The notes beneath the pieces were generated by a model. The model was not told the origin of the DNA and did not search any database. It saw only the letters and a program-made list of their open reading frames with translations. The position numbers and the translations under genes were made by a program. A DNA stretch of 64,000 nt from Neoechinorhynchus agilis (taxonomy: Eukaryota; Acanthocephala): the NCBI GenBank assembly GCA_051530055.1, contig CM121343.1, forward strand, positions 1,984,001 through 2,048,000, written 5' to 3'. Position 1 is the first letter of the stretch. Each line of letters begins with the position of its first letter. Below are positions 32,520 through 43,500 of the stretch, in pieces.

Positions 32520-32531
32520 GCCGTCTTCCTC

Positions 32532-34303
32532 TTACAATTCGCTTCTTCGGTCCCAGTATTTCTTTTCATCTCTATCCATCTTAGGCTCGCAACCGTATTT
32601 CAAAAACCTGACTATTCGTTGAGTTTCATCATCGTATTTCGTAGCCTCAATAATCGTCCTTCTTGATAGCTGATAGTGTTTGACACCTTCGTTCTGAATC
32701 GTAAACAACGTCCTGGCGTCGACAGTGCTCTCCTTTGCTTCTAGACTTAGTGGGTTGGGTAAGCGAGATAGACACTCGGCATACAAATTCGTTTTGCCCT
32801 TCACGTATCTCACATCGTAATCGTACTCGTCCAACGTACTATTCGTCCATTGGTCATCTTGCTTAATGTTCTGTTTTCTCCAAATATATGCCTTAACGGT
32901 TGATGATCCGTTTCGATCGTGAAGTGTCGGCCAAAAATATATTTACGAAAAGCCAGGGCTTCCTTATCCAATGTTGAATATTATAGCCCTGCTGGGCTGA
33001 GTTTCTTGGAAGCAAACATGATAGGCATATATTTCTGGTTTCGCTCATCAAATTGGAAAATAGCAGCTCTAACTCCTTTCTCGCTAGCATCACAAGCTAA
33101 GGTCACTAGTTTCGCTTCATCGAATAGTATCAAGCTGATATGATTCGATACAGCCTCCTTGACATCGATAAACGCATTTTTTCATTTTTGCCCCATTTCC
33201 ACTTGGGATTCACTATAAGCAAATCCTGCAACGGTGCAAAAATTGTTTGCAAATGTGATATGAATTTGTCTAAGAAGTTCACCGCACCTAAAAAGGATAG
33301 CAGCTCTTTCTTACAAACAGGATCTGCCGCCAGTTTCAAATCATCCACTCGTTCTGCACTTGCTTGTCATTCCCCTTCACCAGAGAGTGCCCCAAATAAC
33401 TAACATGTTCTTTTAGAAATTGACATTTGTCCTTCTTTACTCGCACTCCCGCCGATTCCAGCCTTGAAAGGACAGTCTTCGAGTTCCGCAAATGGTCCTC
33501 ATCATTCGTCCCCGAGACAATAATATCATCAATATATGCTTGTGTCATCGGTATGCCCTCAAGCAGCTCATCCATGAACAGCTGAAACATCTTCGGAGCT
33601 GCAGAAATTCCGAATTGGAGTCTTTGATAGCTGAACAACTCCCGGGAGTTGCAATCGTCAATAGTCCCTTAATGTCCTCATCAACTTCGAATTGTAAATA
33701 TGCATCAGCCAGGTCTAAGACAGAATACTTCTAACCATTGAACAATTTACCCGCTAGTACCTCCATACTAGGCACCTTAAAGTCCCCGCAACTCCGAATC
33801 CTTCCATCGGGTATTTTTATGGGCATAATCGGTGTCGCCCATTCGATTGACTGTTCGGCGCTCTGCACTGGCTTGAGAATTCCTTCACCTTCCAGTCGCT
33901 GTAATTCTTCTTTGATCGGTTTAATCAATGCGAACGGTATCCAACGAGCTGGCAGAAAAATGGGTTCGGCATTCTTTTTCAATGATAATTTAACTTTATA
34001 ATTCTTGATCGTGTCTTGGGTTTTTCGAAATACATTCGCATAATCACCCACAAGCTTTTGTAAACGTACGTCCCTTGATCCTTCGTTAACGGTATTCACG
34101 AAAACCTGATAAGGCAGCTTCATCTCGAATTCCCTGCACCATACCAGTCTGAACAAACATCGAGGTGCCCTATCTATCACAGTCACCGGGACCTTATTCC
34201 TTTGATTTTCAACTTCCACCCATACCTTGCATTGTCCCAAATTCGGTATCCTCGATCCACTGAAACCGGTCAATAATGAGCTAGTTTCCCTATGCGATTC
34301 CAA
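32532..34303 (-). pseudogene. Gypsy-3 reverse transcriptase and RNase H
   Basis: Frame 33731-34303 has the protease-RT linker and RT front (IEWATPIMPIKIPDG, CGDFKVPS). Frame 33336-33638 has LQFGISAAPKMFQ and the active-site AYIDDIIVSG, with KKDKCQFLKE. RNase H continues in fragments (33130-33348, 32893-33093) and ends with TNLYAECLSRLP in 32532-32834. At least four frame breaks. Confidence 0.82.
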
Positions 34304-34960
34304 ACGACTTTACTTATTATACTGACATCGGCACCTGTGTCAAATTGCATCGAAACTTTAGAACCATTTATCCTGACTTCCACCCATGCTTGCTTTTGGA
34401 TCGGTATTTTCTCAACTTTTGTAACCTGAAATTCGTTTTCGCTCGGATCGGGGCTGATTCGCTGTAGCATGCTCACATTTTGACCCCAGCACTTTCTAGC
34501 GACATGGCCATATCTTTCACACTTGAAACACTTGATCATCTGTGCCTTGCATTGGTGATTTTGACCATGGCCTAGTCCACATTTAGAGCATTCGTTTCTC
34601 CGATTGTTGAGGTCTCTTGAATTTCTTTTTATCGGCCACACGTGCTCTTCGATCTCAGCTGCAGGCTTCGGGATCAACTCCATCGCTCTTTTCGTTGCTT
34701 CGAATTTAAGAGCTATTTCCTGAAGCATTTCAAAACTAAGATTCTCCATCTGAAACGCAGCTCTTCTGGCTGCTTCGTGCGGTGTATGGAGCACCACATG
34801 ATCCCTCAGCCTTTCTGACTCCGTTTCTATCTCTTTTTTTATAGAATTTGCAGCCTTCTGCAGCTCCCTTTAGTTCAGCATACCATTCAGAATAGGTTTG
34901 TACTGCCTTCATCAAAACTTGACCGAACTTATATCGAGCCGTCACCTCGTGTTCGAACAT
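34270..34960 (-). pseudogene. Gypsy-3 gag zinc knuckle and protease
   Basis: Frame 34270-34797 contains a CCHC knuckle (CFKCERYGHVARKC), a preceding Cys cluster (CSKCGLGHGQNH) and the protease motif FDTGADVSIIS. Frame 34736-34960 gives a further gag piece (YKFGQVLMKAVQTYSEWYAE) in another register. Confidence 0.8.
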
Positions 34961-36118
34961 TCCCAGCAGACTTCAGAGCGTGTTGCAAATTTCCGCATAA
35001 CTCACCAACTGCAACCACAAATACGGAATGTACAAACTCGGCTAGTATTTTAGCTCGGGGTAAGTGTTGAATTCTTAAATGCTTTTACTGGCAAGCCGGT
35101 TCTATTGATTCAGATTTAGGAGATTATCATAACACTTCCTTAACAACAACAACACACCAACGCGCTGCCACACCACTACCACAATAATCATTGGCACACT
35201 CTACATACGTCACCCGTCACCGCAATATTGATCACCACAGACATTCCTTCTCCGGCATCTTTTGTTTTTCCTTCTTGCCATGAAACCACACCGATCTCTT
35301 ACATCACAGAAGTGATTGAATCACTTAGAATCTGATGCATACTGTAAAGAGTTTGTACATTCTTGTCCGGATTCTAAGATACCTCCAGGAGGCGGGACCC
35401 CTTCCTTCAGCGAGGTTTCGTCCCCTTTTTAGTTATGCATCATCGGCGATCGTGGATATTGAACCCTTTGACTCTTAAAACGGGATTAAAGGCTCAAGTC
35501 CACTTGACTTCTTCAGCACAACTACCGAATGTACAAACTCGGCCAGTATTACAGTTCGGGCGGGTATTGAATTCTTAAATGTTTTTACTGGCAAGCCGGT
35601 TCTATTGATTCAGATTTAGGAGATTATCATAACAATTCCTTAACAACAACACACCAACGCGCTGCCACACCACTACCACAATAATCATTGGCACACTCTA
35701 CATACGTCACCCGTCACCGCAATATTGATCACCACAGACATTCCTTCTCCGGCATCTTTTGTTTTTCCTTCTTGCCATGAAGCCACACCGATCTCTTACA
35801 TCACAGAAGTGATTGAATCACTTAGAATCTGATGCATACTGTAAAGAGTTTGTACATTCTTGTCCGGATTCTAAGATACCTCCAGGAGGCGGGACCCCTT
35901 CCTTCAGCGATGTTTCGTCCCCTTTTTAGTTGTGCATCATCGGCGATCGTTGATATTGAACCCTTTGACTCTTAAACCGGGATTAAAGGCTCAAGTCCAG
36001 TTTACCTTTTCAGCACAACTACGGAATGTACGAACCCGGCCAGTATTTTAGCTCGGGTTAAGTGTTGAATTCTTAAATGCTTTTACTGGCAAGCCGGTTC
36101 TATTGATTCAGATTTAGG

Positions 36119-36310
36119 ACATTCCTTCCTTGGGATTTACAAACTCTTTACCGTATGCATCAGAGTATAAGTGATTCAATCATTTCTCTGGTGTATGGGG
36201 TCGGCGTGGCTTCATGCCAAGAAGGGACACTAAAAAAGCCGAGGAAAGAATGTAATAATCTGAATATATAGAACCGGCTTGCCAGGAAAAACATTTAAGA
36301 AAATCGATAC
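36119..36310 (-). repeat. Inverted partial copy of the B and A units
   Basis: ACAAACTCTTTACCGTATGC and AGAACCGGCTTGCCAG are reverse complements of B and A sequences. The array therefore ends in a head-to-head turn-around. 36311-36770 holds no recognised gene. Confidence 0.7.
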
Positions 36311-36708
36311 ATGGCTACACTACCAAGTAAATCTTCATTTTTCACATACAGTTCCAAAATGCACCAAATATAGCGATTCAGCAATGTAATTTAATTCAAA
36401 AAGACATTATGATTAGTTGTTATCCCCTATTGAACCAAAAACAAAGGCAGCTATGAAAATGAAGGCGACGTGAGAAATCACATGATCCAATGTTACTCGT
36501 TTATAATAAAACGCGATCTCACGCGACTTATCCACACCCCATTGATTGCATCGATCTTCATGTAAATCCTAATCATTGTTTAATCGATTCGAAAACCATT
36601 CCGAGTGGGACATACGAACCGTGTATTTCGCAAGCAGCCACGAAAGAATCGGATAGAAGGCATAGCATTTCTGAAATTACGCTCATTTAATTATTTTCGT
36701 CTTTTGGT

Positions 36709-36785
36709 AAATATTTCGTGCCGTTTTGTATTTGTAGGCGTTTTTGAAATGTTCGGTGAATGTGAAAATTTGATTTTTTTTTCAG
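36709..36785 (+). promoter_or_regulatory. 5'UTR intron or trans-splice acceptor before eIF3c
   Basis: TTGATTTTTTTTCAG abuts the eIF3c ATG at 36786. A donor-like GGTAAATA at about 36709 would allow a 77-bp cis intron; otherwise the acceptor is for spliced-leader addition. Confidence 0.55.
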
Positions 36786-39431
36786 ATGTCCGAACCAATC
36801 AGATCACGATTTTTCCGAGGAGCAACGGGTTCCAGCTCAAGTACAAGCGAATCGGAAGATGAGGTCGTAGAAGCAACACCAAGAACTCGACTATTTAAAC
36901 CCCAGCGGAAGATGAGTGACGATGAGAAGAAAAGGGTCGTCCGGTCTGAAAAAGATAAACGGCACGGCGATATGCAAATGGCTATTAAAATGATGCACAA
37001 CGCAATGAAAATCAATGATTTTGGTCGATTAATTGATGGATTTGATACGTTGACTAAATCCTTCGCCAAAGCAGCTAAAGTGATTGCGGTGCATGGAATT
37101 CCAAATTTCTTCATTGTCGCATTGGCTCAACTTCAAGACTATATTGACGAATGCTGGGATCGGGAAGATGGAGCTTGGCGTCGAAATCTTGATAAAAATG
37201 CTTCAAAGCATCTTAGTTCTTTAAAGCAACGATTAAAGAAATACAATCGTGATTTCGAATCAGAAATCGCCGTCTGTAGACAAAATCCTGCTGCGTTTGC
37301 ACAAACTGCGGAATCAGAGGAATTTGAGGGCGATGGGGACGACCGTTCGACCCTGAGTAGCAATCATTTTTCAATTGATGAGCAAAGGGAAAGGATGAGT
37401 GAGGGATCAACGATTTTGGAACTCTCGGAAGACGATGAAATGTTTGTTGTTGGTGATGTGGCTGGCATAGAAGATATTGATTTCGACGCCACTAATCCCG
37501 ATGAAATGTGGAAGTTGTTTTTAAAAGACGAGAAACCGGCTAAGCTCGAAGGGGCACCAGTGGCGACCAAAAAGCGGAAGCAAAGGGCTCAAAAAATCGT
37601 GATTGGAGCCGAAGGAGACGAGGAAGCCATTTCTGATGGCGAAGGATGGGAAGAAGTTAAGAAGGGAGAAGGAGTAACCTTGGAGCGAGTGAAAATGTTT
37701 GACAAAAATGCTGTTATCACAGAAGAAGACATGATCAATAAATTAAATGAAATAGCATCAATGCGGAACAAGCGAGGGATGACGAACCAAGAAAAACGTG
37801 ACCGACTCTCGGAGCTACGCTCAGTCTTTAGAACGAACGGCACATTTCCCATTGGAATCGATGTTAAATTGATTGTGCAGCTTATTGATTTGCAACTCGA
37901 CCGTAGTCGACGACTTCAACCCTTTGAAGATTGGTTGGCATCATTAGGATTATTGGAAGAGTTTTTGAAGATATTGACTTCCCGAGATGATGTTAAGTTG
38001 GTCCATGGCTTATACGACGACGAAGACTTGACGACAAACGGTAATTTTAAGGTCCGATCATGTTATGTGAGTTTACTTGAGTCTCTCTCCAAAGAGCATA
38101 CAAAAATCCTCCAAAATACCGATCCATCAAGTTGGGAATACATTAGACGATCTGCTATGATTTCTAGAATGCGGGCGTTGTATAATGAGTCCGAGAAATA
38201 TTTTCAAGCTGCATTTGAAGGCAGCGATGCTATCGATAGGCTATGTAGGTTGTACATTATATGTTTAGAAAGCGAGTACGCATTCCATCGAACTGTAGGC
38301 GAACCGGAATGGACCACCTTTTCGGAAAGAGTTCGATTTATCGTAAAAAATTCAGATGATAAAAGCAGTCGACTAAAAGCGGTTCTGTTCGAAGCATATC
38401 GCCTTGCAATGCATGATTTGTTTGAAGAGTCTCATGATATACTCTGCTCTTCCCTGGTCCAAGATTCCATTCAAACAAAAGAAGCCGATATTCAAATCCT
38501 TTACAATCGTGCATATTTGCAATGCGGAGTCTGTGCCTTTCGACAATCTCACATTCGCGATTCATACGCAATCCTGTCAGACATTTATGGCACCAATCGA
38601 GTTCGGGAGTTGGTCGGACAAGGAATGCCAACTGCCCGCAATATTGACAAAATTCGCGAACAAGAAGTTTTGGAAAGACAACGAATCCTTCCTTACCATC
38701 TTCACATGAACTTAGAAATGGCGGAGTGCGTTTATCTCACAGGCGCCATACTGACTGAAATATCTGCTATGAATATTGATTCGCCTCGAAAACGACAGCT
38801 TAACAAACAATTCTTCCACCAGATTAAACAATATGAACGGCAACCCTTCTTTGGATCACCGGATACTTGTAAAGAACACGTAATGGCAGCAATACGATGT
38901 GTCAAAAATGCCGATTGGAATGGAGCATGCGATTTGCTTATCAACGACAAAATGAATCGAAAAGTGTGGGGACGATTAGCCACTCCGAATTTCCCCATTG
39001 AACAAATCCAAGCAACCGTTACAAACGCAGCCAAAATAGAATGCCTCAAGATTTTTTTAATGTGCTTGGCAACGTCTTATACAAACTTACGACTTAAGAC
39101 GCTCTCTGATATGTTTGACCTTCCAGAGTACCTAGAGTATTCCAAAGACCTTCCTGTGAATACTACGGTCGAATGTGTTAAGCGGATTGTCAGTGATATG
39201 ATTTCTCGAGGTGAAATAAGAGCAAAATTGAGTGAACAGGACGATCATTTGGTTATGCTTCACTCCCGGCAAACTCCGGTTTTGAAGTCGGCAATAAACG
39301 TCATCGATAAATTCCTTCAGCTTATGGAAATAGGAGAAAAGATTGCATCATACACCAGTGGAAATCCCGGCACAATCGGGAACATCATTGGGCAACAAAT
39401 TTCAAGAACACACCAAAGAACCAATAATTGA
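36786..39431 (+). CDS. EIF3C: Eukaryotic translation initiation factor 3 subunit C
   Basis: 881 residues in one exon, near the usual family length of about 900. eIF3c is a core scaffold of eIF3, contacting eIF1 and eIF5 through its N-terminus and the 40S subunit and other subunits through the PCI region. The start SRFFRGATGSSSS followed by acidic runs (ESEDE) is typical. Then come IHFG-like segments such as NDFGRLIDGFDTLTKSFAKA, ALAQLQDYIDECW, WEEVKKG and EDMINKLNEI, a helical middle (ILPYHLHMNLEMAECVYLTGA), and a C-terminal PCI/winged-helix region (RIVSDMISRGEIRAKLSEQD, INVIDKFLQLMEIGEKI). No frameshift. Only one copy is present, in contrast to the neighbouring repeats. Confidence 0.95.
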   Translation: MSEPIRSRFFRGATGSSSSTSESEDEVVEATPRTRLFKPQRKMSDDEKKRVVRSEKDKRHGDMQMAIKMMHNAMKINDFGRLIDGFDTLTKSFAKAAKVIAVHGIPNFFIVALAQLQDYIDECWDREDGAWRRNLDKNASKHLSSLKQRLKKYNRDFESEIAVCRQNPAAFAQTAESEEFEGDGDDRSTLSSNHFSIDEQRERMSEGSTILELSEDDEMFVVGDVAGIEDIDFDATNPDEMWKLFLKDEKPAKLEGAPVATKKRKQRAQKIVIGAEGDEEAISDGEGWEEVKKGEGVTLERVKMFDKNAVITEEDMINKLNEIASMRNKRGMTNQEKRDRLSELRSVFRTNGTFPIGIDVKLIVQLIDLQLDRSRRLQPFEDWLASLGLLEEFLKILTSRDDVKLVHGLYDDEDLTTNGNFKVRSCYVSLLESLSKEHTKILQNTDPSSWEYIRRSAMISRMRALYNESEKYFQAAFEGSDAIDRLCRLYIICLESEYAFHRTVGEPEWTTFSERVRFIVKNSDDKSSRLKAVLFEAYRLAMHDLFEESHDILCSSLVQDSIQTKEADIQILYNRAYLQCGVCAFRQSHIRDSYAILSDIYGTNRVRELVGQGMPTARNIDKIREQEVLERQRILPYHLHMNLEMAECVYLTGAILTEISAMNIDSPRKRQLNKQFFHQIKQYERQPFFGSPDTCKEHVMAAIRCVKNADWNGACDLLINDKMNRKVWGRLATPNFPIEQIQATVTNAAKIECLKIFLMCLATSYTNLRLKTLSDMFDLPEYLEYSKDLPVNTTVECVKRIVSDMISRGEIRAKLSEQDDHLVMLHSRQTPVLKSAINVIDKFLQLMEIGEKIASYTSGNPGTIGNIIGQQISRTHQRTNN

Positions 39432-39436
39432 ATAAA
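39431..39436 (+). terminator. Polyadenylation signal of eIF3c overlapping the stop codon
   Basis: AATAAA begins at the last base of the TGA stop codon, implying a 3'UTR of perhaps 15-30 bases. Confidence 0.6.
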
Positions 39437-39689
39437 ACGACCTGTGTTTTTCACTTATGTTTCTTATAAACACATTTAATAAGGCTAATGCTTCTTTTCT
39501 AGTGGCTTCACTGCGAAGGAAAACGAGGATCGATCACGAAAATGGTATTTGCGATTTACTTGCTCTGATGTGTTTCTGTATCTAACCATTATCGCATTCC
39601 GTGCAAGCAAATATTTTTATTTGGTTTATAAAACCTATCAATTTTTGTTGTTTGTTGGATTTACTTAGCAAACCACTCATCTATCAAAT

Positions 39690-40170
39690 TCGTTAGAGGT
39701 GGCTCCGAACCATCCGATCACAATGTGGACAGGAATTTGCCGCTGGGAGCTGTGGGCTTTTTTGGCTCCTCAACCTTTCTCTTTCCTATCTCTGATGTTC
39801 CTGGACATTTTATCGTCGGAGATCTTGACACTCGAGAGGATCTTGTCAATGAACTTTTTCCGATCGTTCTCCATGTTTCAGTGTTGAAGTTCGCAAGAGT
39901 GAGGAATTTTTGGGTTGGTCCTTTAATCTCCTTTCCAGGGCATCTCTTGAACGGTAGCCGTTTTCGTTCACTTCGAAGAGAATCTGCTTTGGAAGGTTGA
40001 TGCTGGGAAACCGATAAATGTCTCCGAGGAAGTGGACTCGGTGCTTCAGGATCAGACCGTCGATGCGTGACATCCCACTTCGCTCCAAGGATGTTTCTTG
40101 GCTTCTGTTGGTGGAAATGTTCAAGATCGTTAATTTGCCCATTGTATAATGTCCAAGTTTCGGAGACATA
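39690..40170 (-). pseudogene. LINE C-terminal fragment (putative)
   Basis: The minus-strand frame ends with GDIYRFPSINLPKQILFEV and RSRDALERRLKDQP, resembling the region after the RT in many LINE proteins (xxRLPKQVLYGEL, RSRGRQxxRWKD). Lower down on the same strand are Cys/His-like remnants. It borders the satellite. 39437-39689 has no gene. Confidence 0.45.
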
Positions 40171-40290
40171 TTAAAGAGCTGGTTGGATTACAGCCAATTG
40201 CACTTGGAGTTTGGTTGAGACTCAGATTCCTTTGATTGAAAACGCGTTTGAGGCTCGAATTCCATTCTGGATATCTAGTGTGAGATCGTT

Positions 40291-40504
40291 GTTACACTGA
40301 TGATACTGCTAAGATAGCAGAATATTCTGTCGAGTTGTGCGTCTTGGTTGGGAGTCTCGGGAAATTGCCTGAACAATGTACTTATTTTTATCGATGTTCA
40401 CTAATAGCACTGCCAAATTGTATGCGTTTTTGAAGGATTCATCGCTCCTTTGAAGATCTTCCAAGGAATCACTGATGATACTTTGCTAAGATAATGAGAA
40501 TATT

Positions 40505-40544
<40 letters not shown>

Positions 40545-43500
40545 TACTGTAGGAGTTGTGCGTCCTGGTTGGAGTCTCGGGAAATTGCCTGAACAATGTG
40601 CTTATTTTTTTATCGATGGTTCACTAATAGCACTGCCAAATTGTACGCGTTTCCGAAGGATTCAGCGCTCCTTTGAAGATCTTCCAAGGAATCACTGGTG
40701 ATACTGCTAGAATGATCTTCTGTAGAGTTGTGCGTCTTGGTTGGAGTATAATTGCCTGAACAATGTACTTATTTTTATCGATGTTCACTAATAGCCCTGC
40801 CAAATTGTACGCGTTTTCGGAGGATTCAGCGCTCCTTTGAAGATCTTCCAAGGAATCACTGATGATACTGCTAAGATAGCAGAATATTCTGTAGAGTGAT
40901 GCGTCTTGGTTGGGAGTCTCGGGAAATTGTATGAACAATGTACTTACTTTTTATCGATGTTCACTAATAGCCCTGCCAAATTGTACGCGTTTTCGAAGGA
41001 TTCAGCGCTCCTTTGAAGATCGTCCAAGCAATCACTGATGATACTGCTAAGATAGCAGAATATTCTGTAGAGTTGTGCGTCTTGGTTGGGAGTCTCGGGA
41101 AATTGCCTGAACAATGTACTTATTTTTATCGATGTTCACTAATAACCCTGCCAAATTGTACGCGTTTTCGAAGGATTCAGCGCCACTTTGAAGATCTTCC
41201 AAGTAATTACTGATGATACTGCTAAGATAGCAGAATATTCTGTAGAGTTGTGCGTATTGGTTGGGAGTCTCGGGAAAATTACCTGAATAATGTACTTATT
41301 TTTATCGATGTTCACTAATAGCCCTGTAAAATTGTACGCGTTTTCGAAGGATTCAGCGCTCCTTTGAAGAACTTCCAAGGAGTCACTGATGATACTGCTA
41401 AGATAGCAGAATATTCTGTAGAGTTGTGCGTCTTGGTTGGGAGTCTCGGGAAATTGCCTGAACAATGTACTTATTTTTATCGATGTTCACTAATAGCCCT
41501 GCCAAATTGTACGCGTTTTCGTAGGATTCAGCGCTCCTTTGAAGAACTTCCAAGGAATCACTGATGATACTGCTAAGATAGCAGAATATTCTGTAGAGTT
41601 GTGCGTCTTGGTTGGGAGTCTCGGGAAATTGCCTGAACAATGCACTTATTTTTATCGATGCTCACTAATAGCCCTGCCAAATTGTACGCGTTTTCGAAGG
41701 ATTCAGCGCTCCTTTGAAGAACTTCCAAGGAATCACTGATGATACTGCTAAGATAGCAGAATATTCTGTAGAGTTGTGCGTCTTGGTTGGGAGTCTCGGG
41801 AAATTACCTACAATGTACATATTTTTTATCGATGTTCACTAATAGCCCTGCCAAATTGTACGCGTTTTCGAAGGATTCAGCGCTCGCTGAAGATCTTCCA
41901 AGGAATCACTGATGATACTGCTAAGATAGCAGAATATTCTGCAAGTTGTACGTCTTGGTTGGAGTCTCGAAGTACTGAACAATGTACTTATTTTTATCGA
42001 TGTTCACTAATAGCCCTTCCAAATTGTACGCGTTTTCGAAGGATTCAGCGCTCCTTTGAAGATCTTCCAAGGAATCACTGATGATACTGCTAAGATAGCA
42101 GAATATTCTGTAGAGTTGAGCGTCTTGGTTGAGAGTCTCGGGATATTGCCTGAACAATGTACTTATTTTTTATCGATGTTCACTAATAGCCCTGCCCAAT
42201 GGTACGCGTTTGCGAAGGATTAAGCGCTCCTTTGAAGATCTTCCAAGGAATCACTGATGATACTGCTAAGATAGCAGAATATTCTGTAGAGTTGTGCGTC
42301 TTGGTTGGGAGTCTCGGGAAATTGCCTGAACAATGTACTTATTTTTTATCGATGATCACTAATAGCCCTGCCCAATGGTACGCGTTTTCGAAGGATTCAG
42401 CGCTCCTTTGAAGATCTTCCAAGGAATCACTGATGATACTGCTAAGATAGCAGAATATTCTGTAGAGTTGTGCATCTTGGTTGGGAGTCTCGGGAAATTA
42501 CCTGAACAATGTACTTATTTTTATCGATGTTCACTAATAGCCCTGCCAAATTGTACGTGTTTTCGAAGGATTCAGCGCTCCTTTGAAGATCTTCCAAGGA
42601 ATCACTGATGATACTGCTAAGATAGCAGAATATTCTGTAGAGTTGTTAGTCTTGGTTGGGAGTCTCGGGAAATTGCCTGAACAATGTACTTCATTTATCG
42701 ATGTTCACTAATAGCCCTGCCAGGTGTGCGTTTTCCAGAAGGATTCAGCGCCCTTTGAAGATCTTCCAAGCAATCATTGATGATACTGCTAAGATAGCAG
42801 AATATTCTGTAGAGTTGTGCGTCTTGGTTGGGAGTCTCCGGAAATTGCCTGAACAATGTACTTATTTTTATCGATGTTCACTAATAGCCCTGCCAAATTG
42901 TACACGTTTTCGAAGGATTCAGCGCTCCTTTGAAGGTCTTCCAAGGAATCACTGATGATACTGCTAAGATAGCAGAATATTCTGTAGAGTTGTGCGTCTT
43001 GGTTGGGAGTCTCGGGAAATTGCCTGAACAATGTATTTGTTTTTATCGATGTTCACTAATAGCCCTGCCAAATTGTACGCGTTTTCGAAGGATTCAGCGC
43101 TCCTTTGAAGATCTTCCAAGGAATCACTGATGATACTGCTAGGATAGCAGAATATTCTGCAGAGTTGTGCGTCTTGGTTGGGAGTCTCGGGAAATTGCCT
43201 GAACAATGTACTTATTTTTATCGATGTTCACTAATAGCCCTGCCAAATTGTACGTTTTCGAAGGATTCAGCGCTCCTTTGAAGGTCTTCGAGCAATCACT
43301 GATGATACTGCAAAATGGCAAATGTACTGTAGTTGTGCGTCTTGGTTGGGAGTCTCGGGAAATTGCCTGAACAATGTACTTATTTTTATCGATGTTCACT
43401 AATAGCCCTGCCAAATTGTACGCGTTTTCGAAGGATTCAGCGCTCCTTTGAAGATCTTCAAGGAATCACTGATGATACTGCTAAGATAGCAGAATATTCT

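Larger units (their letters stand above)
31244..35239 (-). mobile_element. Gypsy-3: decayed Gypsy element using array unit A as LTR
   Basis: The Gypsy interior (31452-35028, minus strand) is bordered on both sides by unit A, which has TG...CA ends; a purine run (GGGAGAAGAGA, minus strand) abuts the left one. The outer neighbours are B units on both sides, so there is no simple target duplication. Gag, protease, RT, RNase H and integrase occur in order but every domain is broken. No convincing primer-binding site was found; a TTGGTGAG-type string lies near 35005. Confidence 0.8.
30524..36118 (+). repeat. Composite tandem array: LTR-like unit A alternating with tRNA-like unit B
   Basis: Units of about 208 bp (A, TGTAC...CACCACA) alternate with units of 290 bp (B). 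Order: partial B 30524-30745, A 30746-30953, B 30954-31243, A 31244-31451, Gypsy-3 interior 31452-35028, A 35029-35239, B 35240-35529, A 35530-35736, B 35737-36026, partial A 36027-36118. Copies are almost identical. The right part of B (from TTGTCCGGATTCTAAGATACC) is homologous to the 174-bp unit at 59985-61265, and on the minus strand has a degraded tRNA-like promoter region. A behaves as the LTR of Gypsy-3. Confidence 0.85.
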
